A stretch of 33,735 bases of DNA from Cytophagales bacterium (GTDB lineage Bacteria > Bacteroidota > Bacteroidia > Cytophagales > Cyclobacteriaceae): positions 1 to 33,735 of the forward strand of contig JAKSDQ010000129.1 in assembly GCA_022360015.1 (NCBI GenBank), given 5' to 3'. A program made the translations under genes and the position numbers. Positions within the stretch are counted from its first letter, which is position 1, and each line of letters begins with the position of its first letter. Shown in pieces: positions 16,644 to 24,102 of this stretch. The notes under the pieces are model-generated. The model made no database searches, was not told where the DNA came from, and saw nothing but the letters and a program-made list of their open reading frames with translations.

Positions 16644-18167
16644 ATGAAAAGATTTATAAATATAAAATTATTCTTTACCCTGTTCCTGGCAGTTGGGATT
16701 GTTTCATCATGTGATGATGGCTTTGGTGAATTGAATCTGGATCCTGATGCGATCACCAGTGTTACACCGGGACAGCTTTTCTCCAAGGCATTGATCAGTA
16801 GCTCGAGGGTGGACATGGAACCCAGGACCAATTATTTCCATGCCTTTATGCAATACGGGTTTAACGGGTTTTGGTCAGGGACTAATTATGCTATCAGTGA
16901 TGGCATTATTTCCAGGTACTTTAACAGTATGTATACCAGTCCCGTCAAAAACATAACGTTTCTTATCAATGAATTTAACGATGATGTGCCGGCTGGCAAT
17001 ACCATAGCGGCGGCAAGGATCTGGAAAGTGTTCTTATTTCAAAAGCTCACGGATGTTTATGGTGATATACCCTATTTTGAATCGGGCAATTCACTTGAGA
17101 CCCGCAATTTTACCCCGGCCTATGATAGTCAGCAGGCGATCTATAATGATCTGATCAAAGAATTGAGAGAGGCCAAGGCAGCCTTCGATCCGGATGATGA
17201 AAATGGTATCAGAGGAGATCAGTTTTATGGAGGGGATATCGTTCGATGGGAAAAACTTGCCAACTCACTCCTGTTGCGTATTGGCATGAGGTTATTAAAG
17301 GTTGACCAGGGACTGGCACAGGAACTTATCAATGAGGCAGTATCTGCTAGCGGAAGCGGGGTAATGAGTGGTAATGAGGATATGCCGGTGATGAGGCATA
17401 CGGAAAATGAGCCTAATCCCTTTGAATTTAATCTCAATGATCAGCATTTTTTGTTACATAAAACCCTGGTTGACCATATGAAAGTGAAAGGCGACCCCCG
17501 GCTCAACATCTATGGTGCCATTCACAATGAACCCAGGGGAGTCGTAACCTCTACAGATACAACCGAGTACGAGGGTTGGAGCTTCGATGAGAATGACCCG
17601 GAAGAAAATGTCAGAGTTACCTTCAGTATCTACAGAAATGAGGAGACCCCTTTTTTCCACTTCAGTTATGCCCAGGTGGAGTTTTTACTGGCTGAAGCAG
17701 CGGTGAGAGGACTCATTGCCGGTGATCCGGCTGTACACTATGAGGCCGGTATCAGGGCGCATATGGAATCACTGTCAGACCTGCCGACCGGTCCGGCGGT
17801 TACCGGTCCGGAAATTGATGATTACATTACGGCTAATCCTCTCGATGATCCCAATGACCCCTCGGATGACTCAAACGAGGCAAAAATTGAAAAAATTGCC
17901 ACCGAGTTTTGGGTATCGGCTTTTTTGTTTGATGCCGATGAAGCATGGAACAACTGGAAAAGAACAGGTTTTCCTGATTTGATACCAAATCCTAATACGC
18001 TGGATCAGGCAGTGGGTAGTGATTCACCCGGGAGAATACCCAGGAAACTCCCTTATCCACAAGCCGAATTTGTTAACAATGGTGTCAACGTACGGGAAGT
18101 ATTACCAAATTTTGGAAATGCCAACGATTTCAATGAGGCCTCCAGGGTATGGTGGGATGTAGAGTAG
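16644..18167 (+). CDS. SusD/RagB-family outer-membrane lipoprotein (SusD_2 type), locus 1
   Basis: A GTG at 16620 extends the frame, but the ATG at 16644 gives a standard lipoprotein signal (MKRFINIKLFFTLFLAVGIV, SSC) with the lipidated Cys at 23 followed by acidic DDGFGEL, a pattern compatible with surface export in Bacteroidota. The mature part has LDPDAITSVTPGQLFSKALI near the start, KLTDVYGDIPYFES and WEKLANSLLLRIGMRL in the middle, and SYAQVEFLLAEAAVRGLI toward the end. These are landmarks of the SusD-like_2 branch built on TPR helices. It pairs with the SusC encoded 31 bases upstream and should bind the ligand at the cell surface. The length of 507 residues is normal. Confidence 0.93.
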   Translation: MKRFINIKLFFTLFLAVGIVSSCDDGFGELNLDPDAITSVTPGQLFSKALISSSRVDMEPRTNYFHAFMQYGFNGFWSGTNYAISDGIISRYFNSMYTSPVKNITFLINEFNDDVPAGNTIAAARIWKVFLFQKLTDVYGDIPYFESGNSLETRNFTPAYDSQQAIYNDLIKELREAKAAFDPDDENGIRGDQFYGGDIVRWEKLANSLLLRIGMRLLKVDQGLAQELINEAVSASGSGVMSGNEDMPVMRHTENEPNPFEFNLNDQHFLLHKTLVDHMKVKGDPRLNIYGAIHNEPRGVVTSTDTTEYEGWSFDENDPEENVRVTFSIYRNEETPFFHFSYAQVEFLLAEAAVRGLIAGDPAVHYEAGIRAHMESLSDLPTGPAVTGPEIDDYITANPLDDPNDPSDDSNEAKIEKIATEFWVSAFLFDADEAWNNWKRTGFPDLIPNPNTLDQAVGSDSPGRIPRKLPYPQAEFVNNGVNVREVLPNFGNANDFNEASRVWWDVE

Positions 18168-18187
18168 GAATTTGACTATCGAAATCG

Positions 18188-21100
18188 ATGCAAAGCTATT
18201 TAAGAATAGATTACATTGACAGGGGGGGATTTTTCCCCACCCCTGTCAAAATATGGCCCTTCTTTTCGGATTTTAAGTTGTCCGTTTTGCAGGCATTTTT
18301 ACTTTTCCTGATGCCCACACTTTTAACCTCACCCGTATGGTCCCAGGAGCCCTCGAAACTTTTCACCTTATTAAGCAGCGATCATACCGGTGTTACCTTT
18401 GAAAACACCCTCGAGGATACAAAAGAACATAATATTTTCCGTTATGAAAACTACTACAGTGGTGGTGGGGCAGGTATCGGTGATTTTAACCGTGATGGCC
18501 TCCGGGACATTTTTTTAACTGGAAACCTTGTCGGAAATCAGTTGTACATCAATCAGGGTGATTTCCGCTTTGAAAACATCACAGACCCCGCCGGTATCAT
18601 AGATGATGGGGCATGGTCGTCAGGGGTGGCAATAGCCGATGTAAACGGAGACGGATGGGACGATATCTATGTTTGCAACGAAATGTATGACAATGCTCCA
18701 GAACTAAGAAAAAACAAGCTTTACATCAATAATGGCGATTTAACATTCACCGAGAGCGCTGAGCCATATGGTCTTGCTGATAAAGGAAGGTCAAGACAGG
18801 CAATTTTTTTGGATTACGACCGCGACGGTGATCTTGACCTCTTTCTTTTGAACTCTCCCCCGGAACCCGGAAAATATTCAGGCATTTCATGGGATAACCT
18901 CCTAGTAGATAAATACAGCCCCAGGTTATATCGAAACCAGGGAGGCAGGTTTACAGATGTCACCGGGCAAGCCGGTGTTTTGAAGGCAGGATTTCCTAAC
19001 AGCGCTTCAACAGGTGATTTTAACCATGATGGCTGGCCGGATATTTATGTGGCCAATGATTTCAGGGCTCCTGATTTTTTATATATCAATAACGGAGATG
19101 GCACATTTACTAATATAATCGATCAGGCCATGAAGCATATCTCCAACTTTAGTATGGGAGTGGATGTGGCAGACATCAATAATGACGGATTGCTGGATAT
19201 TTTTGTACTCGACATGGCCGCTGAGGATAACTACCGGTCCAAAGCCAATATGAGTGGCATGAATCCCGGGGCTTTCTGGCAGGTGGTCAACGAAGGAGGA
19301 CATTTTCAGTATATGTTCAATACCCTGCAGCTTAACCGAGGAAACAATCATTTTAGCGATATTGCGCAAATAAGCGGTGTATCTTCTACAGACTGGAGCT
19401 GGTCAAACCTTATAGCCGATCTGGACAATGACGGATACAAGGATATTTTTGTCACGAATGGGATTATGAGGGAAATAAGAAACACTGATGCTTTTCTCAA
19501 AATACCCGGGTATGTTAAAGCAATTGCCCATGATTACCTTAAAAAGAATCCCGGGCAAAAGGGTTTAAATATCTGGGATGTGGTAAATCTCGACAGTGTT
19601 TTGGCATTTTTACCATCCCAGAAGTTGCCCAACTATGCCTTCAGGAACAACGGTGACCTGACGTTTACCAAAAAGAGCAGGGATTGGGGACTGGATCATC
19701 AGACTTTTTCCAATGGCTCGGCCTTTGCGGATTTGGATAACGACGGCGACCTTGACCTGGTTGTGAATAACATCAATGACAAGGTATTTATTTATAGAAA
19801 CAACGCCGACAGGCTGGTGGCCAACCATTACCTTCGTGTAAAACTTACCGATGGTGAAAATCACCATTTGATCGGCACAAAAATAGAAATACAACACGGC
19901 AGCCACCGTCAGTTTTTTGAGATCACCAACGCCAGGGGAATGTTCTCTTGCTCAGAATCAATAGCCCATTTCGGCCTGGGACAAGATAAAAAAGTAGATC
20001 GGATAATCGTTACGTGGCCCGACCAGAGACAGACTGTCAGGAAAAACATTAAGACAAACCGGTTGATGACAATCGATAAGGGAAAAAGTAACCTGTTGTC
20101 ACCGAAACCGGTTGAAAAGCGTCAGCCTTTGTTTGAAAATCACACCGGCAAATCGGGCATCGAGGTCAGGCATCGTGAAAATGATTTTGACGATTTTGAA
20201 AAACAGGTGCTATTGCCACACCAGTTGTCCCGGTTTGGTCCTGCCCTGGCAGTGGCTGATGTGGATAACAATGGCCTGGAAGATTTTTTTGTGGGAGGAG
20301 CATCGGGCTACAGCGGTGAACTTTATCTGCAATTTCCGGATCAGAAGTTTTCCAAAATGACCCATGCACCATGGGAAGCCGATCAAATGTCAGAAGATGT
20401 CGACGCACTGTTTTTTGACTCGGATGGTGACGGAGATTTGGATTTGTATGTAGTAAGCGGAGGCAATGAATTTGAACCGGGAAATGTAAGTTACCAGGAC
20501 AGGTTATACATCAATTCGAACGGAAAGTTTGAAAAATCGGATGGTATTTTACCCAGTATGCCCTTCAGCGGGTCTAAAGTGGTTCCCGGCGATTATGACA
20601 ACGATGGAGATACCGATCTTTTCCTTGGTGGCAGGTTAACCCCATATGCCTACCCGCTTCCGGGTAAAAGCTACCTGCTGGAGAATAACAATGGGAAATT
20701 TTCAGACATTACTTCAGAGGCTATTCCTGAGCTATTGGCTATTGGCATGGTGACCGACGCCGTCTGGACCGATTTTGATAACAATGGAACACTTGACCTC
20801 ATTGTGGTTGGAGAATGGATGCCTGTTACATGTTTCAAAAACACGGGAAAAAGTTTTAAAAATATAACCCGTGAAACAGGCCTCGAAGGAACAACAGGCT
20901 GGTGGTTTCACATAACCAAAGGAGATTTTGATAAAGACGGTGATGATGACTACGTTGTTGGAAATTTGGGAAAGAACGCTAAATATAAAGCCAGTGAAAG
21001 CGAACCTTTTCAAGTCCACTATGACGATTTCGATGATAACGGTTCGAATGATATTGTTTTAAGTTATTACAATTTTGGAGGGATCTACCCTGTGCGGGGC

Positions 21101-21616
21101 AAATCGTGTTCATCCCAACAAATTCCCTCACTTCGAAAGAAGTTTAAAACCTATGATTTATTTGCATCATCGGATCTGAATGCAATTTATGGCGCCGATA
21201 ATCTGGATAGGGCATTACATTATGTGGTGAAAACATTTGCCAGTGTATTTATTGAAAACCTGGGTAAAGGTCAATTTAAGCTTTCGCCACTTCCGAATGA
21301 GGCGCAGCTATCGAGTATCAATGATGTGGTCATCGATGACTTCAACCAGGACGGGAATCTCGATGTATTGCTGGCCGGTAATTTATATGCCGCTGAAGTA
21401 GAAACACCGAGACATGATGCCAGCGTAGGTCTTTTGATGACCGGGGACGGCAAGAATAACTTCAAGGTTGTTCCCCCTGATGCCAGCGGATTTTATGCTC
21501 CCTGTGACACAAAAAATGTGGCAGTTATTCACATAGGAAAAGATAAAATGATACTGTTGGGGGCCAATGATGATTATCTGCAGCTTTTTAAGGTATTGAA
21601 AGTTAAGAATCTTTAG
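18188..21616 (+). CDS. Large secreted VCBS/FG-GAP repeat protein with ASPIC/UnbV domain (CRTAC1-like)
   Basis: The 1142-residue product carries about 15 copies of the calcium-binding-like strand motif DxDxDGxxDixv (for example DFNRDGLRDIFL, DVNGDGWDDIYV, DYDRDGDLDLFL, DLDNDGYKDIFV, DSDGDGDLDLYV, DFNQDGNLDVLL). Seven lie before and about eight after a central ASPIC/UnbV domain (about 545-630, HLIGTKIEI, GLGQDKKVDRIIVTWPD), suggesting two beta-propellers. A hydrophobic segment and PVWSQ cleavage site lie at about 31-53, with an unusually long 30-residue leader before it, so the true start may be later (for example TTG at 18278). Such proteins often accompany SusC/SusD pairs and probably act at the surface in ligand binding; no enzyme site is visible. 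It starts 20 bases after susD, so it is likely in the same operon, though a strong hairpin overlaps its first codons. Confidence 0.9.
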   Translation: MQSYLRIDYIDRGGFFPTPVKIWPFFSDFKLSVLQAFLLFLMPTLLTSPVWSQEPSKLFTLLSSDHTGVTFENTLEDTKEHNIFRYENYYSGGGAGIGDFNRDGLRDIFLTGNLVGNQLYINQGDFRFENITDPAGIIDDGAWSSGVAIADVNGDGWDDIYVCNEMYDNAPELRKNKLYINNGDLTFTESAEPYGLADKGRSRQAIFLDYDRDGDLDLFLLNSPPEPGKYSGISWDNLLVDKYSPRLYRNQGGRFTDVTGQAGVLKAGFPNSASTGDFNHDGWPDIYVANDFRAPDFLYINNGDGTFTNIIDQAMKHISNFSMGVDVADINNDGLLDIFVLDMAAEDNYRSKANMSGMNPGAFWQVVNEGGHFQYMFNTLQLNRGNNHFSDIAQISGVSSTDWSWSNLIADLDNDGYKDIFVTNGIMREIRNTDAFLKIPGYVKAIAHDYLKKNPGQKGLNIWDVVNLDSVLAFLPSQKLPNYAFRNNGDLTFTKKSRDWGLDHQTFSNGSAFADLDNDGDLDLVVNNINDKVFIYRNNADRLVANHYLRVKLTDGENHHLIGTKIEIQHGSHRQFFEITNARGMFSCSESIAHFGLGQDKKVDRIIVTWPDQRQTVRKNIKTNRLMTIDKGKSNLLSPKPVEKRQPLFENHTGKSGIEVRHRENDFDDFEKQVLLPHQLSRFGPALAVADVDNNGLEDFFVGGASGYSGELYLQFPDQKFSKMTHAPWEADQMSEDVDALFFDSDGDGDLDLYVVSGGNEFEPGNVSYQDRLYINSNGKFEKSDGILPSMPFSGSKVVPGDYDNDGDTDLFLGGRLTPYAYPLPGKSYLLENNNGKFSDITSEAIPELLAIGMVTDAVWTDFDNNGTLDLIVVGEWMPVTCFKNTGKSFKNITRETGLEGTTGWWFHITKGDFDKDGDDDYVVGNLGKNAKYKASESEPFQVHYDDFDDNGSNDIVLSYYNFGGIYPVRGKSCSSQQIPSLRKKFKTYDLFASSDLNAIYGADNLDRALHYVVKTFASVFIENLGKGQFKLSPLPNEAQLSSINDVVIDDFNQDGNLDVLLAGNLYAAEVETPRHDASVGLLMTGDGKNNFKVVPPDASGFYAPCDTKNVAVIHIGKDKMILLGANDDYLQLFKVLKVKNL
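18216..18249 (+). promoter_or_regulatory. Strong hairpin at the susD / VCBS gene junction
   Basis: TTGACAGGGG (18216-18225) pairs perfectly with CCCCTGTCAA (18240-18249). Three more G-C pairs (18226-18228 with 18236-18238) follow past a single bulged A at 18239, closing a 7-base T-rich loop. There is no T tract after it, so it is not a standard terminator. It lies in codons 10-21 of the VCBS gene as annotated, or just upstream if translation starts later. An attenuation, mRNA-stability or translation-control role is plausible. Confidence 0.6.
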
Positions 21617-22016
21617 CACCCTAATTTTGGTCTTATCCTACTGCTTTTGCCCATAAGGCTTGAGTTATTTGTCGAAAAACCATACCTCTGGTCAATAAAG
21701 GTTTATGAGCTCGCTCGATACCTGATGCAAATTTAACATTTTAGAATACTAAATTATCCAAATCAGGGCCAGTATAATCATTGTGTGAAAATTTATTGCT
21801 AAAATTAGTATTGCTTATTCCGGTCTTATAGTTCTTGGTTTTTTGAAAGAAATGGGTTAATATAAATGAAGTCGAGTTACATAACTTAAGCTAAAGGATT
21901 ACTTTGCGTATGTAAAATGGTGTTTGAGGGGTTGCTAATTAGCGATGGCGTAATCATGGCATGGTAGAAATAATTAGTGGACGTTTGTGAATTGATCATT
22001 ATTAAAAAGTTGATTT
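21617..22016. other. Intergenic region between locus 1 and locus 2
   Basis: I see no convincing gene in these 400 bases. TTACTTTG at 21899-21906 is one base from the TAnnTTTG promoter box, and TTA lies 19 bases upstream of it where TTG would be expected, so a weak promoter for the locus 2 sigma gene is possible. No obvious terminator follows the VCBS gene. Confidence 0.3.
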
Positions 22017-22574
22017 ATGGAAAATGATGCATGGCGACGTCTGAGGAATGGAGATATACTTGCCTTAGCATCCCTATTTGATGAATACAAGGATGATCTT
22101 TTTTCTTATGGAATCCATGTTTTCAAAAAAAGAGAATTAGTAGAAAATGCTATCCAGGATTTATTTGTTGAACTGGCCTCCAAATGGTCAAAACTTCCGG
22201 AGGTTAATTGTTTAAAGGCCTATTTATTTCGAGCCTTGAGATATAAAATTCAACGTCAATTATCAGCATTTAACGCTAAAAATGAAAGGTTATTCACAGA
22301 TGTTTTTGACCATGACCTAACGCAGATCTCTCCTGAGGATCAATTGGTTAATGCTGAAACCAAAAGACTGAATGACCAAAAAATACGACATACCATTTTG
22401 CAGTTGGCCCCCCGTGAAAAAGAAATCATCCATCTGCGGTTTTATCAGGATTTAAGTTTTGAGAAGATCGCTGATATTATGAATTTAAATTATCAAACGA
22501 GCCGTAACTTGCTCGCCAGAGCAATCAAAAAGATTCGGTGTAAATTTGACGAGCATTATTTGGCTCAAAAATAA
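22017..22574 (+). CDS. ECF RNA polymerase sigma-70 factor, locus 2
   Basis: The 185-residue product is an extracytoplasmic-function sigma factor. Region 2 is seen at about 5-75 (RLRNGDILALASLFDEYKDD, VENAIQDLFVELASKW, LKAYLFRALRYKIQRQL). Region 4 is at about 123-180 (ILQLAPREKEIIHLRFYQDL, SFEKIADIMNLNYQTSRNLL, ARAIKKIR). It differs clearly from the locus 1 factor in both regions, so the two are expected to recognise different promoters. It should be controlled by the FecR encoded at 22980, although 405 bases separate them, far more than the usual short gap. The start is the ATG at 22017, and region 2 starts right after it. Confidence 0.93.
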   Translation: MENDAWRRLRNGDILALASLFDEYKDDLFSYGIHVFKKRELVENAIQDLFVELASKWSKLPEVNCLKAYLFRALRYKIQRQLSAFNAKNERLFTDVFDHDLTQISPEDQLVNAETKRLNDQKIRHTILQLAPREKEIIHLRFYQDLSFEKIADIMNLNYQTSRNLLARAIKKIRCKFDEHYLAQK

Positions 22575-22637
22575 CAGGACTGTCCCAAATTCTTTTTTCA
22601 CTATCCTATTTCTCACCTTAACCATGCCTTCAATTAA

Positions 22638-22947
22638 TCAAAGCATATCGAAGGACTGGCCTTTGCCGGTATACTCAGGCAGTTCTTCATCAATTCTGGT
22701 GAAAGGATATTTCAAATTTTAATTTATGTTTTTCGATGGCCTGATCATAGTGAGTTATCAAAGATTTAGCAGGCGCTAAAAAACTTTTATGTGCATAACA
22801 AAAAGGTTCACCAAAATTGATGAAGAACCAATCAGGCTTTTCACTTCCGGCGTGATCCGGCATTTTCAAACCCCTATCGGAGCCTCTCAAAAAGGCTTTT
22901 TGAAAAATTTGTTTTAATATATAGTTACAAGGTGGGTATTTCTTGTA
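22638..22947 (-). pseudogene. Frameshifted remnant of an unknown gene, antisense between sigma and fecR
   Basis: On the minus strand a frame is open from 22947 to a stop at 22690 with protein-like content (ILKQIFQKAFLRGSDRG, PDWFFINFGEPFCYAHKSFL, APAKSLITHYDQAIEKHK) but no ATG at its start; the first in-frame candidates are TTG at 22890 and an internal ATG. Near 22715 a shift of one base leads into a second frame that continues LKYPFTRIDEELPEYTGKGQ and stops at 22638. The two parts read as one protein of about 95 residues broken by a single indel and lacking its N-terminus. I do not recognise the family. The location explains the unusually long gap between the sigma and fecR genes. Confidence 0.45.
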
Positions 22948-22979
22948 CTATAATAAAAAAACTTATCGGGGAATTGCGC

Positions 22980-24020
22980 ATGAGTGATATAGATTACACC
23001 AAATACAAAGCTGAAGATTTTGTACAGGATTCTAAATTTTATCAGTGGGTGGTGTCGCCTGATGATGAGGTCAAAGCATTTTGGAAGGAGTGGTTGACCC
23101 AAAACCCTCAAAAGCTTGAAGAAGTAACGTTGGCGAAAATCATGTTGACGTCAATTATAGAGAGCAAACCATCCTATAAGCTATCTGAACAAAAAAGCAA
23201 GGCAATACTGGAAAAATCGGTGCAGGCCTATTACCAAACCAGGCAAAAGGATTCAAAGCCCGAACCGGCCCCTAAAACTGCTCCCATTCAACGCAGCCTA
23301 CTTAAATGGGTCTCAGTCGCTGCTGCAATTGGGCTGATTGTCAGTATTGTTGTAATCAACAAGACCTGGGATTTGGCCGGAGAAACCTATAAGACTGAAT
23401 TTGGAGAAATCAGGCATGTTACACTCGCGGATGGATCGGAGGTGGTTTTAAACGGAAATTCTCAGCTAAAGATTCCAAAGACCTGGGATACCGGGCAGGC
23501 AAGAAATGTATGGTTAAAAGGGGAGGCATTTTTTTCAGTGCAACACCTGGCATCCGAAACAAAGTTTGTTGTGCATACGGCAGATTTACAGGTCGAGGTC
23601 TTGGGAACGGAATTTAATGTCAATAACAGAAGAAATAAGACTAAAGTTGTGTTGAGCTCGGGTAAGATAAAAGTTAATCTGGAGAAAAATAAGCAAACGT
23701 TGGAAATGCAACCCGGCGACTTTATCGAATTCTCGAGCCAAAGAAACGAGATCAACAAAAAAAAGGTTGATTCGAAGAAATATACGGCTTGGACCAACTT
23801 TGAGCTTACTTTTCATAGTACCCCGGTCGAAGAGGTGTTTGAGACGCTGGAAGATGTTTACGGATACTCAGTAGTCGTAGAAAATCAAGTAGATTTTTCG
23901 GGACTAAGCCTTACTTCAAAAGTTTCTGCAAGGGATCCTGAAATTCTGCTACGGGTTTTGGAAAACACTTTCCAAATGAAAATTAGACGGAACAAGAAGC
24001 AATTGCTAATCACAAAGTAA
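22980..24020 (+). CDS. FecR-family anti-sigma factor, locus 2
   Basis: The frame is open from 22932, but the ATG at 22980 (MSDIDYTKYKAEDFVQDSKF) gives the normal FecR beginning and is preferred, giving 346 residues. A cytoplasmic N-terminus is followed by one membrane segment at about 109-127 (KWVSVAAAIGLIVSIVVINK). The periplasmic FecR domain carries LADGSEVVLNGNSQLKIP, LKGEAFFSVQ, FVVHTADLQVEVLGTEFNVN and VLSSGKIKVNL. The C-terminal DUF4974-like domain is LTFHSTPVEEVFETLEDVYG through RVLENTFQMKIRRNKKQLLI. It should restrain the sigma factor encoded at 22017 and receive the signal from the STN domain of the SusC encoded at 24103. Confidence 0.92.
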   Translation: MSDIDYTKYKAEDFVQDSKFYQWVVSPDDEVKAFWKEWLTQNPQKLEEVTLAKIMLTSIIESKPSYKLSEQKSKAILEKSVQAYYQTRQKDSKPEPAPKTAPIQRSLLKWVSVAAAIGLIVSIVVINKTWDLAGETYKTEFGEIRHVTLADGSEVVLNGNSQLKIPKTWDTGQARNVWLKGEAFFSVQHLASETKFVVHTADLQVEVLGTEFNVNNRRNKTKVVLSSGKIKVNLEKNKQTLEMQPGDFIEFSSQRNEINKKKVDSKKYTAWTNFELTFHSTPVEEVFETLEDVYGYSVVVENQVDFSGLSLTSKVSARDPEILLRVLENTFQMKIRRNKKQLLITK

Positions 24021-24022
24021 AA

Positions 24023-24076
24023 ATCAGCCCTGTCAGTTATTTACATACTGCCACTTATTCATTGACAGGAACTGAT
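24023..24076 (+). promoter_or_regulatory. Long-looped inverted repeat between fecR and susC, locus 2
   Basis: ATCAG-C-CCTGTCA (24023-24035) is complementary to TGACAGG-AA-CTGAT (24063-24076): a 7-pair stem, a small 1x2 internal loop and a further 5 pairs, closing a 27-base loop. It fills most of the 82-base gap before susC. It could fold in the mRNA between the regulator and transporter genes, or be a dyad bound by a regulator. There is no T tract, so simple termination is unlikely. Confidence 0.5.
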
Positions 24077-24102
24077 TATGGTATAACGTTAAATGACTGC
24101 CT

